Assembly (NCBI RefSeq): GCF_003030345.1
Contig: NZ_CP028158.1
Coordinates: 6,014,001-6,078,000, forward strand
Reading direction: 5' to 3'
From: Plantactinospora sp. BC1
GTDB taxonomy: Bacteria > Actinomycetota > Actinomycetes > Mycobacteriales > Micromonosporaceae
DNA: 64,000 nt
The translations under genes were made by a program, and so were the position numbers. The notes beneath the pieces are model-generated. The model saw nothing but the letters and a program-made list of their open reading frames with translations, was not told the origin of the DNA and ran no database searches. Shown here piece by piece: positions 28,173 to 36,913 of the stretch; position 1 is the stretch's first letter, and each line of letters starts with the position of its first letter.

Positions 28173-28475
28173 TCAGCTGACCGGGCCGCCGAAGGCCTCG
28201 ATACGGTCACCGTCAGCCAGCTTCACCATCGCCCGCTTGGTGTTCTTGCGCTTGCCGTACCCGGTGCGGGTGCGCTTGCGCTTGCCCTCGCGGTTGAGCG
28301 TGTTCACCGTCAGGACGCGCACGTCGAAGATCTGCTGAATCGCGATCTTGATGGCGGTCTTGTTGGCGTCCGGGTGCACCAGGAAGGTGTACCAGTTCTT
28401 GTTCAGCTCGCTGTAGCTCTTCTCTGAGACGACCGGCGCGAAGATGATGTCTCGCGGGTCGGCGATGGTGCTCAC
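28173..28475 (-). CDS. rplW: 50S ribosomal protein L23
   Basis: The 100-residue protein ([20 protein letters not shown]) lies at the tunnel exit and docks trigger factor and SRP. GTG 28475 overlaps the rplD stop by four bases (GTGA), which supports this start. Confidence 0.97.
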   Translation of the reverse strand: MSTIADPRDIIFAPVVSEKSYSELNKNWYTFLVHPDANKTAIKIAIQQIFDVRVLTVNTLNREGKRKRTRTGYGKRKNTKRAMVKLADGDRIEAFGGPVS

Positions 28476-29125
28476 TTCTCGCTCTCCTCACCCTGCGCCC
28501 CACCACGGACACCCAGGAACTCGTCCAGGGCCTCCTTGGTGAAGACCACGTCGTCGGCCACCAGCACGTCGTACGTGTTGAGCTGGCTCGCCTCCAGCAG
28601 GTGTACCCGGGGCTCGTTGCGCAGCGAGAGCCAGTTCAGCTCGTCGGTGCTGCTGAGCACGACCAACACCCGCCTGGCCTCGGTCGCCTTGCGCAGCGCG
28701 GTGAGGGCTGCCTTGGTCGACGGCTTGTCGCCGGAGACGAAGGTCTCGACCACGTGCACCTGGCCGCCGCGGGCCCGGTCCGAGAGGGCACCCCGCAGCG
28801 CGGCGGCCTTCATCTTCTTCGGGGTCCGCTGGCTGTAGTCACGCGGGACCGGCCCGTGCACGACGCCACCGCCGGCGAACTGCGGCGCGCGGATCGAACC
28901 CTGCCGGGCCCGACCGGTGCCCTTCTGCTTGTACGGCTTCTTGCCGCCACCGGCGACCTCGCCACGGGTCTTGGTCTTGTGCGTGCCCTGCCGCGCGGCG
29001 GCGAGCTGGGCGACCACGACCTGGTGCATCAGCGCGATGTTGGCCTGCACGTCGAAGACCTCGGCGGGCAGCTCGACCGAGCCGCTCTTGGTGCCCTCGG
29101 CGGTCAGCACGTCAACGGTGGTCAT
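28472..29125 (-). CDS. rplD: 50S ribosomal protein L4
   Basis: The 217-residue protein has the extended tunnel loop [19 protein letters not shown], a site of macrolide-resistance mutations, with the wild-type [12 protein letters not shown] sequence. In E. coli L4 autoregulates the S10 operon. ATG 29125 overlaps the rplC stop (ATGA). Confidence 0.98.
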   Translation of the reverse strand: MTTVDVLTAEGTKSGSVELPAEVFDVQANIALMHQVVVAQLAAARQGTHKTKTRGEVAGGGKKPYKQKGTGRARQGSIRAPQFAGGGVVHGPVPRDYSQRTPKKMKAAALRGALSDRARGGQVHVVETFVSGDKPSTKAALTALRKATEARRVLVVLSSTDELNWLSLRNEPRVHLLEASQLNTYDVLVADDVVFTKEALDEFLGVRGGAQGEESEK

Positions 29126-29784
29126 GCCGCACCGCCCTTCTTGGCCACGACCTTGGCGGCCGAGCGGACCAGCACCAGCGCGCCCTTGGGGCCGGGGACG
29201 GCGCCGCGGACCAGGAGCAGGTTGTTCTCCGGGTCGACCGCCTGGATGGTGAGGTTCTGCACCGTGTAGCGCGCCCCACCCATCCGGCCGGCCATCCGGG
29301 TGCCCTTGAAGACGCGGCCGGGGGTCGCGCAGGCGCCGATCGAACCGGGCGAGCGGTGCTTGCGCTCGACACCGTGGCTGGCGCGCAGACCGTGGAAGCC
29401 GTGCCGCTTCATGGGACCGGCGAAGCCCTTGCCCTTGGTGCGGCCGGTCACGTCGATCGGCGTACCGACGGCGAACGCCTCGACGCTGACCTCCTGACCC
29501 AGCTCGTAGTCGGCGGCGTCGGTGGTGCGCAGCTCGACGATGTGCCGGCGCGGCGCCACGTTGGCCTTGGCGTAGTGGCCGCCGATCGGCTTCTTGACCT
29601 TCCGGGGGTCGACCACGCCGTACGCCAGTTGGACCGCGGAGTAGCCGTCCTTCTCAGCGGTGCGGACCTGGGTGACGACGCACGGTCCGGCCTGCACCAC
29701 GGTCACCGGGACAACCTTGTTGTTGTCCCAGACCTGGGTCATGCCGAGCTTGGCGCCCAGGATGCCCTTCACTTGCCTGTCCAT
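29122..29784 (-). CDS. rplC: 50S ribosomal protein L3
   Basis: The 220-residue assembly-initiator protein has [20 protein letters not shown] at the N-terminus and the long extension with [16 protein letters not shown] and [14 protein letters not shown] reaching toward the peptidyl transferase centre. It lies 11 bases after rpsJ. Confidence 0.98.
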   Translation of the reverse strand: MDRQVKGILGAKLGMTQVWDNNKVVPVTVVQAGPCVVTQVRTAEKDGYSAVQLAYGVVDPRKVKKPIGGHYAKANVAPRRHIVELRTTDAADYELGQEVSVEAFAVGTPIDVTGRTKGKGFAGPMKRHGFHGLRASHGVERKHRSPGSIGACATPGRVFKGTRMAGRMGGARYTVQNLTIQAVDPENNLLLVRGAVPGPKGALVLVRSAAKVVAKKGGAA

Positions 29785-29795
29785 TAGTCCGGTCC

Positions 29796-30104
29796 CTACA
29801 GCTTGATCTCGATGTCGACGCCAGCCGGCAGGTCGAGGCGCATGAGCGAATCGACCGTCTTGGGGGTCGGGTCGATGATGTCGATCAGACGCTTGTGCGT
29901 GCGCATCTCGAAGTGCTCACGCGAGTCCTTGTACTTGTGCGGCGAACGGATCACGCAGAAACGGTTGATCTCCGTGGGCAGCGGCACCGGGCCCGCGACC
30001 TGAGCCCCGGTACGCGTCACCGTCTCAACGATCTTGCGCGCCGAGGAGTCGACCACCTCGTGGTCGTACGCCTTGAGCCGGATGCGGATCTTCTGTCCCG
30101 CCAT
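29796..30104 (-). CDS. rpsJ: 30S ribosomal protein S10
   Basis: The 102-residue protein ([20 protein letters not shown]) also serves as the NusE antitermination partner of NusB. ATG 30104 is the family start although the frame is open upstream. It is the first gene of the S10/spc operon, preceded by a structured leader that shares a 20-base element with the rpsL leader. Confidence 0.98.
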
Positions 30105-30356
30105 GGTGGCCTCTGTTCCTTCTCTCGCCTTGTCCGTCCCGCCCGCCCGCTCCAGCGGAGCCGCTCTCCCGGAGGGGGAGCGGGATGTTCCATGCCGGGC
30201 TCGGGCGCTGCCCAGTTCCCGTGCTGTCCGACCCCCGCGGTCGGGCGTGTCGCACCCCGGGGCCGGACTCCACCCCGGAAAGTCCGAGGCGGTCCCGCCC
30301 GTGCGGGAAGTATCGGGGCGCCGGGGATAGATCAACTACCTCCGGACGCCCAGCAA
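30105..30356 (-). promoter_or_regulatory. rpsJ leader region
   Basis: No gene is supported here. The leader contains a 10-bp hairpin at 30161-30183, a CCGACC-GCGGG-GGTCGG stem (minus sense) at 30229-30245, and the shared 20-mer at 30234-30253. The best promoter guess is TTGATC to GATACT near 30310-30340, with a poor 15-base spacing. Confidence 0.45.
30234..30253 (-). promoter_or_regulatory. 20-nt leader element shared with rpsL
   Basis: The minus strand reads GCGACACGCCCGACCGCGGG, identical to 35033-35052. It ends 130 bases before the rpsJ ATG; in the rpsL leader the distance is 113 bases. Confidence 0.7.
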
Positions 30357-30386
30357 GGGTGGCTGGCTGCTGACAGCCAGCCACCC
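30357..30386 (-). terminator. Terminator after tuf
   Basis: A perfect 13-bp stem GGGTGGCTGGCTG/CAGCCAGCCACCC with a 4-base loop lies 75 bases past the tuf stop. The minus-strand tail is TTGCTG without a long T-run. Confidence 0.65.
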
Positions 30387-30460
30387 CGCCGGTACGCAAC
30401 CTGACCAGTATGCCGTACTACCGCACGGCAACGCTAATCGGGGTTACCTGAATTACTTGA

Positions 30461-31654
30461 TTACTTGACGATCTTCGTGACGAACCCGGCGCCGACCGTC
30501 CGGCCGCCCTCGCGGATGGCGAACTTCAGGTTCTCCTCCATCGCGATCGGCTGGATCAGCTTGACCGACATCGTGGTGTTGTCACCCGGCATGACCATCT
30601 CGGTGCCCTCGGGCAGCGTGACGACGCCGGTAACGTCCGTGGTCCGGAAGTAGAACTGCGGACGGTAGTTCTGGAAGAACGGGGTGTGCCGGCCGCCCTC
30701 CTCCTTGGAGAGGATGTAGACGGTCGCCTCGAACTCCGTGTGCGGGGTGGTGGTGCCGGGCTTGACGACCACCATGCCGCGCTCGACGTCCTCGCGCTTG
30801 ATGCCACGCAGCAGCAGACCGACGTTCTCACCCGCACGGGCCTCGTCGAGCAGCTTGCGGAACATCTCGATACCGGTGCAGACCGTCTTCTGCGACTTCT
30901 CGCGGATACCGACGAGCTCCACCTCCTCGTTCGGCTTGAGCACACCGCGCTCGGCGCGGCCGGTCACCACGGTGCCCCGACCGGTGATCGTGAAGACGTC
31001 CTCGATCGGCATGAGGAACGGCTTCTCGGTCTCGCGCTCCGGCTGCGGAATGGCGGTGTCGACGGCGCTCATCAGGTCCATGAGCTTGTCGGTCCACTCC
31101 GGGTCGCCCTCGAGCGCCTTCAGCGCCGAGACCCGGACGACCGGCAGGTCGTCACCGGGGTACTCCTGCGCCGAGAGCAGCTCGCGGACCTCGAGCTCGA
31201 CCAGCTCGAGCAGCTCCTCGTCGTCGACCATGTCGCTCTTGTTCAGCGCCACGACGATGTAGGGAACGCCGACCTGGCGGGCCAGCAGCACGTGCTCGCG
31301 GGTCTGCGGCATCGGGCCGTCGGTCGCCGCGACCACCAGGATCGCGCCGTCCATCTGCGCGGCACCGGTGATCATGTTCTTGATGTAGTCGGCGTGACCG
31401 GGGCAGTCGACGTGTGCGTAGTGCCGCGCCTCGGTCTGGTACTCGACGTGTGCGATCGAGATCGTGATGCCCCGGGCCTTCTCCTCCGGCGCCTTGTCGA
31501 TCTCGTCGAACGGCGTGTACGGGTTCAGGTCCGGCATCCTGTCGTGCAGGACCTTGGTGATGGCCGCCGTCAGCGTCGTCTTACCGTGGTCGATGTGACC
31601 AATGGTGCCGATGTTGACGTGCGGCTTAGTCCGCTCGAACTTCGCCTTCGCCAC
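30461..31654 (-). CDS. tuf: Elongation factor Tu
   Basis: The 397-residue GTPase delivers aminoacyl-tRNA to the ribosome. G1 is GHIDHGKT at 19-26, G3 DCPGHADY, G4 NKSD; the beta-barrel domains 2 and 3 are complete. The GTG start has AGGAGGA nine bases upstream. It follows fusA after a 236-base spacer in which I saw no gene and no clear promoter, and is closed by a strong hairpin. Confidence 0.98.
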   Translation of the reverse strand: MAKAKFERTKPHVNIGTIGHIDHGKTTLTAAITKVLHDRMPDLNPYTPFDEIDKAPEEKARGITISIAHVEYQTEARHYAHVDCPGHADYIKNMITGAAQMDGAILVVAATDGPMPQTREHVLLARQVGVPYIVVALNKSDMVDDEELLELVELEVRELLSAQEYPGDDLPVVRVSALKALEGDPEWTDKLMDLMSAVDTAIPQPERETEKPFLMPIEDVFTITGRGTVVTGRAERGVLKPNEEVELVGIREKSQKTVCTGIEMFRKLLDEARAGENVGLLLRGIKREDVERGMVVVKPGTTTPHTEFEATVYILSKEEGGRHTPFFQNYRPQFYFRTTDVTGVVTLPEGTEMVMPGDNTTMSVKLIQPIAMEENLKFAIREGGRTVGAGFVTKIVK

Positions 31655-31890
31655 TGGTGTCCTCCTGTGGACTTCTTGGTTCGTACGCCCGGCACGCCAT
31701 TCGGCGCTCAGGACTCTGTCGACAGCCTTTCCGACCGAGGGTTCCCGGCCGGGAAGTCATGTGGGTCTTGCGGCGGTGAAACCTTCAGGCCCGGTCTAGC
31801 AGCCCGGCCCGTGGGCGCCGCGGGCGAGATTACCCGCCCGCCGCGCTCGCGGTATCACCGGCCCGGCACCGGGTCAGTGCGCGTTTCCGC

Positions 31891-33987
31891 TCACTCACCC
31901 GTCGCCTTCGCGATGATCTCCTTCGCCACGCTCGCGGGAACCTCGGCGTAGGAGTCGAACTGCATGCTGTAGCTAGCCCGGCCCTGGGTCTTCGACCGCA
32001 GGTCGCCGACATAGCCGAACATCTCCGACAGCGGCACCAGGGCCCGGACGATGCGAGCGCCGCTGCGCTCCTCCATCGCCTGGATGATGCCCCGGCGGGA
32101 GTTGAGGTCGCCGATCACGTCGCCCATGTTCTCCTCGGGCGTCGTGACCTCGACCGACATCATCGGTTCGAGTAGTGCCGGATCGGCCTTGCGGGCCGCG
32201 TCCTTCAGCACCATCGAACCGGCGATCTTGAAGGCCATTTCCGACGAGTCGACCTCGTGGTACTGGCCGTCCAGCAGGGTCAGCTTCACACCCACCAGCG
32301 GGAAGCCGGCGAGGATGCCGTATTGCATGGCGTCCTGGGCACCGGCGTCCACCGACGGGATGAACTCCCGCGGGATCCGCCCACCGGTGACCGCGTTCGC
32401 GAACTCGTACGTCGGCGAGTCGTTGTCCAGCGGCAGCGGTTCGAGGCTGACGATGACCCGGGCGTACTGCCCCGAACCACCGGTCTGCTTCTTGTGGGTG
32501 TACTCGATCTTCTCCACCTTGCGGCGGATGGTCTCCCGGTACGCCACCTGCGGCTTGCCGATGTTCGCCTCGACGTTGAACTCGCGGCGCATCCGGTCCA
32601 CCAGGATGTCCAGGTGCAGCTCGCCCATGCCGGAGATGACCGTCTGGCCGGTCTCCTCGTCGAGCTTGACCCGGAAGGTCGGGTCCTCCTCGGCGAGCCG
32701 CTGGATGGCGGTGCTCAGCTTCTCCTGGTCGGCCTTGGTCTTCGGCTCGATCGCGACCTCGATGACCGGCTCCGGGAAGGTCATCGACTCCAGGATGACC
32801 GGGTTGGCCGGGTCGCAGAGGGTGTCACCGGTGGTGGTCTGCTTCAGGCCCTGTACCGCGATGATGTCGCCAGCCTTGGCGGAGCTGCGCTCCTCCCGCT
32901 TGTTGGCGTGCATCTGGTAGATCTTGCCGATCCGCTCCTTGCGGTCCTTGGTGGAGTTGACCACCTGGGACCCGGACTCGACCACGCCGGAGTAGACCCG
33001 GAAGTAGGTCAGCTTGCCCAGGTGCTTGTCGGTCTGGATCTTGAACGCGAGACCGGAGAAGGGCTCCGAGGTCGACGGCTTGCGCTGCAACGGGGTCTCC
33101 CCGTCGGCGGCCGTGCCCTCGATCGCCGGGATGTCCAGCGGCGACGGCAGGTAGGCGACCACCGCGTCGAGCATGGGCTGGATGCCCTTGTTCTTGAACG
33201 CGGTACCGCAGAGCACCGGGTTGGCCTTGCCCTCGATGGTGGCGCGGCGGATGCCGGCCTGGATGTCCTCGACCGAGAGTTCCTCGCCCTCGAGGTACTT
33301 CTCCATCACCGAGTCGTCGACGTCGGCCAGGGTCTCCAGCAGCTTCTCGCGCCACTCGGCGGCGGTCTCCGCCAGCTCGGCCGGGATCTCCTCGACCGCG
33401 TAGTCCTCGCCCTTCTGGGTCTCCCCGCGCCACGTGAGGGCACGCATGCCGACGAGGTCCACCACGCCGATGAAGTCGGACTCGGCGCCGATCGGCACCT
33501 GGAGCACCAGCGGGGTGGCGTTGAGCCGGTCGATCATCATCTGCACGCAGCGGAAGAAGTCCGCGCCGGTCCGGTCGAGCTTGTTGACGAAGCACATCCG
33601 GGGGACGTTGTACTTGTCGGCCTGACGCCAGACGTTCTCCGTCTGCGGCTCCACGCCGGCGACGCCGTCGTAGACGGCCACCGCACCGTCGAGGACCCGC
33701 AGCGACCGCTCGACCTCGACCGTGAAGTCGACGTGGCCGGGCGTGTCGATGATCTGGATCGTGTGGCCCTTCCACTCGCACTTGGTGGCGGCGGAGGTGA
33801 TGGTGATGCCCCGCTCCTGCTCCTGCTCCATCCAGTCCATGACGGCGGCGCCCTCGTGGACCTCACCGATCTTGTAGGTGATGCCGGTGTAGAACAGGAT
33901 TCGCTCGGTGGTAGTGGTCTTACCGGCATCGATGTGCGCCATGATGCCGATGTTGCGTACGTTGGCGAGCGCGTCTGCGGCGGCCAC
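31891..33987 (-). CDS. fusA: Elongation factor G
   Basis: The 698-residue translocase GTPase has G1 AHIDAGKT at 17-24, the switch region [12 protein letters not shown]3 DTPGHVDF and G4 NKLD, followed by domains II-V. The GTG start at 33987 follows TAGGGA. It is the third gene of rpsL-rpsG-fusA-tuf. The sequence is a full-length housekeeping EF-G. Confidence 0.98.
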   Translation of the reverse strand: MAAADALANVRNIGIMAHIDAGKTTTTERILFYTGITYKIGEVHEGAAVMDWMEQEQERGITITSAATKCEWKGHTIQIIDTPGHVDFTVEVERSLRVLDGAVAVYDGVAGVEPQTENVWRQADKYNVPRMCFVNKLDRTGADFFRCVQMMIDRLNATPLVLQVPIGAESDFIGVVDLVGMRALTWRGETQKGEDYAVEEIPAELAETAAEWREKLLETLADVDDSVMEKYLEGEELSVEDIQAGIRRATIEGKANPVLCGTAFKNKGIQPMLDAVVAYLPSPLDIPAIEGTAADGETPLQRKPSTSEPFSGLAFKIQTDKHLGKLTYFRVYSGVVESGSQVVNSTKDRKERIGKIYQMHANKREERSSAKAGDIIAVQGLKQTTTGDTLCDPANPVILESMTFPEPVIEVAIEPKTKADQEKLSTAIQRLAEEDPTFRVKLDEETGQTVISGMGELHLDILVDRMRREFNVEANIGKPQVAYRETIRRKVEKIEYTHKKQTGGSGQYARVIVSLEPLPLDNDSPTYEFANAVTGGRIPREFIPSVDAGAQDAMQYGILAGFPLVGVKLTLLDGQYHEVDSSEMAFKIAGSMVLKDAARKADPALLEPMMSVEVTTPEENMGDVIGDLNSRRGIIQAMEERSGARIVRALVPLSEMFGYVGDLRSKTQGRASYSMQFDSYAEVPASVAKEIIAKATGE

Positions 33988-34073
33988 TTCAATCCCTACT
34001 TGTCGTCTCGTCGGTGTGATCGCGACCGGTGCCGGGCCCCGGCGCGGCTAACCGCGCCGGAACCCGGAGGCCG

Positions 34074-34544
34074 TTACCAGCGGTAGTGCGCGAAGGCCTT
34101 GTTGGACTCGGCCATCTTGTGGGTGTCCTCACGCCGCTTGACGGCGGCGCCGAGACCGTTGCTCGCGTCGAGCAGCTCGTTCATCAGCCGCTCGACCATC
34201 GTCTTCTCCCGGCGGGCGCGGGAGTAGGTGACCAGCCAGCGCAGGCCCAGCGTGGTGGCACGCTGCGGCTTGACCTCGACCGGCACCTGGTAGGTCGCGC
34301 CACCGACCCGGCGGCTGCGCACCTCCAGGGTCGGCTTCACGTTGTCCATCGCCCGCTTCAGGGTGACCACGGGGTCGGTGCCGGACTTCTCCCGGCAGCC
34401 CTCCAGGGCCTCGTAGACGATGCGCTCGGCGAGCTGACGCTTGCCACGGAGCAGGATCTTGTTCACCAGCTGGGTGACCAGCGGGGAGTTGTAAACCGGG
34501 TCCGCGACCAGCGGCCGGCGCGGAGCAGGGCCCTTACGCGGCAT
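34074..34544 (-). CDS. rpsG: 30S ribosomal protein S7
   Basis: The 156-residue head-assembly protein ([20 protein letters not shown], ending [15 protein letters not shown]) starts at ATG 34544, one base after the rpsL stop. Upstream frame extension has no homology. In E. coli S7 represses the str operon. Confidence 0.98.
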   Translation of the reverse strand: MPRKGPAPRRPLVADPVYNSPLVTQLVNKILLRGKRQLAERIVYEALEGCREKSGTDPVVTLKRAMDNVKPTLEVRSRRVGGATYQVPVEVKPQRATTLGLRWLVTYSRARREKTMVERLMNELLDASNGLGAAVKRREDTHKMAESNKAFAHYRW

Positions 34545-34545
34545 G

Positions 34546-34920
34546 TCAGCTCTTCTCCTTCTTCGCGCCGTAGCGGCTGCGGGCCTGCTTGCGGTTGCGG
34601 ACACCCTGGGTATCCAGCGAACCGCGGACGATCTTGTAGCGCACGCCCGGAAGGTCCTTCACCCGGCCACCACGGACCAGCACGAGGGAGTGCTCCTGGA
34701 GGTTGTGCCCGACGCCCGGGATGTAGGCGGTCACCTCGATCTGGCTGCTGAGCTTCACCCGAGCGACCTTGCGCAGCGCGGAGTTCGGCTTCTTGGGGGT
34801 GGTGGTGTACACGCGCGTGCACACGCCGCGCCGCTGAGGACTCCCCTTCAGCGCCGGCGTCTTGGTCTTACTCGTCTTCGCCTGGCGGCCCTTGCGGACC
34901 AACTGCTGGATCGTGGGCAC
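34546..34920 (-). CDS. rpsL: 30S ribosomal protein S12
   Basis: The 124-residue decoding-centre protein starts at GTG 34920. Lys43 ([11 protein letters not shown]) and Lys88 ([11 protein letters not shown]), the usual streptomycin-resistance positions, are both wild type, so ribosomal streptomycin sensitivity is expected. It heads the str operon behind a leader of about 290 bases. Confidence 0.98.
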   Translation of the reverse strand: MPTIQQLVRKGRQAKTSKTKTPALKGSPQRRGVCTRVYTTTPKKPNSALRKVARVKLSSQIEVTAYIPGVGHNLQEHSLVLVRGGRVKDLPGVRYKIVRGSLDTQGVRNRKQARSRYGAKKEKS

Positions 34921-35216
34921 CGGGTTTTCCGCTCCCTTCGGCCGCCCTCTGCGACCGCGCCGTGTGTCTTAGCCCCCCACGCGGGTGGCTCTCTTACCTT
35001 CCAACCAGGGCCGTCTCGGGACGGTCCCGGCACCCGCGGTCGGGCGTGTCGCCCGCTCGCGGTCTCCGCCGCCGCTCGTCGACGCCGGATTCCAGCCCGT
35101 CGGCACGCTGGGGCGTAGCCGACTCGTTTCGACTTTGTCGTGACGTTGCTCGATTGCCACCATGTGGGCTCGGGCACACGCACGAGTTGCCCGGGCATGC
35201 CCGGGCACGAGAGGAA
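34921..35216 (-). promoter_or_regulatory. rpsL operon 5' leader
   Basis: No gene is supported in this stretch. The predicted transcript starts near 35210. It carries an 18-bp perfect palindrome GCCCGGGCATGCCCGGGC (35189-35206) right at the start and the 20-mer shared with the rpsJ leader (35033-35052). The Shine-Dalgarno GGGAGCGG lies before GTG 34920. Confidence 0.55.
35033..35052 (-). promoter_or_regulatory. 20-nt leader element shared with rpsJ
   Basis: It is identical to 30234-30253 in the same orientation, GCGACACGCCCGACCGCGGG on the transcribed strand. It lies 113 bases before the rpsL start. Confidence 0.7.
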
Positions 35217-35245
35217 AGAGTACCTACCGTGAGTGGGCACGTCAA
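35217..35245 (-). promoter_or_regulatory. Promoter of the rpsL-rpsG-fusA-tuf operon
   Basis: The minus strand has TTGACG (35245-35240), a 17-base spacer and TACTCT (35222-35217), a good vegetative sigma match. The stretch 35246-35411 beyond it holds no recognised feature. Confidence 0.6.
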
Positions 35246-35411
35246 AACAGGACTCCGGAAGGTTGTCGAGCAACCCCCGGCCAGGCCCGGATCTCCGCGT
35301 CGCTCCCGAGAAGCACTGCCGGTTTTCAAGTGTACCGGCTGATCTCGCGATCGGCCCGTCGGCCCGGTAACCCGACATCCGCCGCCCGGACCGGCCCGCC
35401 CGTGACCGCGC

Positions 35412-36290
35412 TCAGGCCAGTTGCAGCAGCACCGCCACGGCCAGCGCGATCACGGTCAGTGCCAGGCCGACGCCGGCACAGCTGATCCCGGCGATCGCCA
35501 GGCCCCGGCCGGTGAACCGGACCGGCGGCGCCGTGGCACCCGGTGCGGTTCCGGGCGCCGGGCCGCGGCGACCGGGCCAGAGCGGCCGAGCGCCCGGCGA
35601 GGTCTGCCGGCGCCCCAGCTCCCCCAGCAGCAGGCCGGTCACCCCGAGCAGCCCGGCGAGCACCGCGAAGGCGCCAGCCACCCAGCCACCCCAGTCCGCC
35701 GGGCTGCTGCCGGCGAGGCCGAGGCAGCCGCCGGCGAAGGCGACCAGCACCGATCCGCCCCCGGTGACCAGCGAGGCCACCGCCGGCCCCGAGGTGACCG
35801 GTGCCACCTCCAGATGTACCAGGCCGAACGGGGTACCCGGGACCGCGTCCACCCGGCTCGGCGCCCGCATCGACTCCCGTGGCGGCGCCGGCACCGCCCC
35901 GAACCGCGCGCCGCCGGCCAGGCCCGCTCCACCGGCCGGTCCGCCCGTCCCGGGGTACCCGGCCGGGGCCGCCTGCGGGTCGGTCCGGAACGCCTCCGGC
36001 ATCGGGTACGCCGCCCCGCGCACCCCCACCGGCGCCGGGCCGGAGGGGGTACCCGACCAGGCCGCACCGGGGTTCGCCGGGGCCGGCGGGCCCGACGCGG
36101 GACGGGCCCACTCGTGCCCCGCCGGAGCTGGCTGTCCCGGGGCGCCCGGCAGCGGCGTCGACGCCGGCAGCGGCGCATCCGTCGGCAGCGCGTACGAGGG
36201 CTCGTGGTAGCGGGGCTGGTCCGCTGCCGGCTGCCCCGGCGTCTCGTCCGCCGCGCGCTCCACCCGGGGTGGCTGCGCCTCCTCCGTCAC
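35412..36290 (-). CDS. Proline-rich protein with C-terminal DUF4190-like membrane helices
   Basis: The 292-residue protein starts at GTG 36290, which has GGGGAG five bases upstream; the frame is open further but unsupported. Residues 1-165 are Pro/Ala/Gly-rich and probably cytoplasmic. About four hydrophobic helices follow (ASLVTGGGSVLVAFAGGCLG; WVAGAFAVLAGLLGVTGLLL; GLAIAGISCAGVGLALTVIA). The helix pattern with GRRGLAIAGI-like segments resembles DUF4190 proteins; function is unknown. With the next gene upstream (36466-36822) it forms a membrane-protein pair between rpoC and rpsL. Confidence 0.65.
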   Translation of the reverse strand: MTEEAQPPRVERAADETPGQPAADQPRYHEPSYALPTDAPLPASTPLPGAPGQPAPAGHEWARPASGPPAPANPGAAWSGTPSGPAPVGVRGAAYPMPEAFRTDPQAAPAGYPGTGGPAGGAGLAGGARFGAVPAPPRESMRAPSRVDAVPGTPFGLVHLEVAPVTSGPAVASLVTGGGSVLVAFAGGCLGLAGSSPADWGGWVAGAFAVLAGLLGVTGLLLGELGRRQTSPGARPLWPGRRGPAPGTAPGATAPPVRFTGRGLAIAGISCAGVGLALTVIALAVAVLLQLA

Positions 36291-36465
36291 GGAACTCCCC
36301 CTGCAACCACCGAGCCGCCAACCAGGGCGGAACCGACCGGCCGAGGAGAATCCGTCGACCGGGCCCGACACGTCGTGCCAAGGTCAGGTTACCGTCGCAG
36401 GGCCGTCCACCGCCGGTCCGGTCACGTCCGGTAGCTCGGGCCGGCACCCGGCGCCGCCGGGCCGG

Positions 36466-36822
36466 TCAGTCGACCCCGGGTGCGAAGTCCTGACCCACCG
36501 AGCCGTCGGCCCACTGGACCACACCGATCACGGTCGCCACCACCACCGCGGTCGCGGCGAGAACCAGCCCGGCCCAGGCCAACCGCTCACCGCGACGCAG
36601 CCAGGCGGCGCCGGTCAGATAGCCGCCCGACGCGTACGCCTCGCGGCGGGCCTGCCGGGCCAGCAGCATCGCGACCGTCGCCGGGACGATGCCCCCGACC
36701 GCCGGACCGGTCAGCAGCGCCATCAGGCCGAGGGCGAAGACCGCCCGCGACTTCGTGGAGCGCACCGGATCCGGGTCGAGGGGATGCCGGGTGGCCGGGC
36801 CGGCGTCCGGCGTGGTGGTCAC
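36466..36822 (-). CDS. Small DUF4190-like membrane protein
   Basis: The 118-residue protein starts at GTG 36822. It has two hydrophobic segments (AVFALGLMALLTGPAVGGIVPATVAMLLA and RLAWAGLVLAATAVVVATVIG) separated by a basic loop (RQARREAYASGGYLTGAAWL), a pattern seen in DUF4190 proteins. It lies between the rpoC terminator and the proline-rich gene on the same strand. No function can be assigned. Confidence 0.65.
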   Translation of the reverse strand: MTTTPDAGPATRHPLDPDPVRSTKSRAVFALGLMALLTGPAVGGIVPATVAMLLARQARREAYASGGYLTGAAWLRRGERLAWAGLVLAATAVVVATVIGVVQWADGSVGQDFAPGVD

Positions 36823-36862
36823 CGCGTCAGCCTACCCAACCCGGCTACCACGGCCGGAAAAG

Positions 36863-36902
36863 CGGGACGCCCCGCCCGTCAACCGACGGGCGGGGCGTCC
36901 CG
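36863..36902 (-). terminator. Strong intrinsic terminator after rpoC
   Basis: A perfect 18-bp stem with a 4-base loop starts 12 bases after the rpoC stop. On the transcribed strand CTTTTCC follows. This is the clearest intrinsic terminator in the window. Confidence 0.88.
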
Positions 36903-36913
36903 GAGATGTCGCC

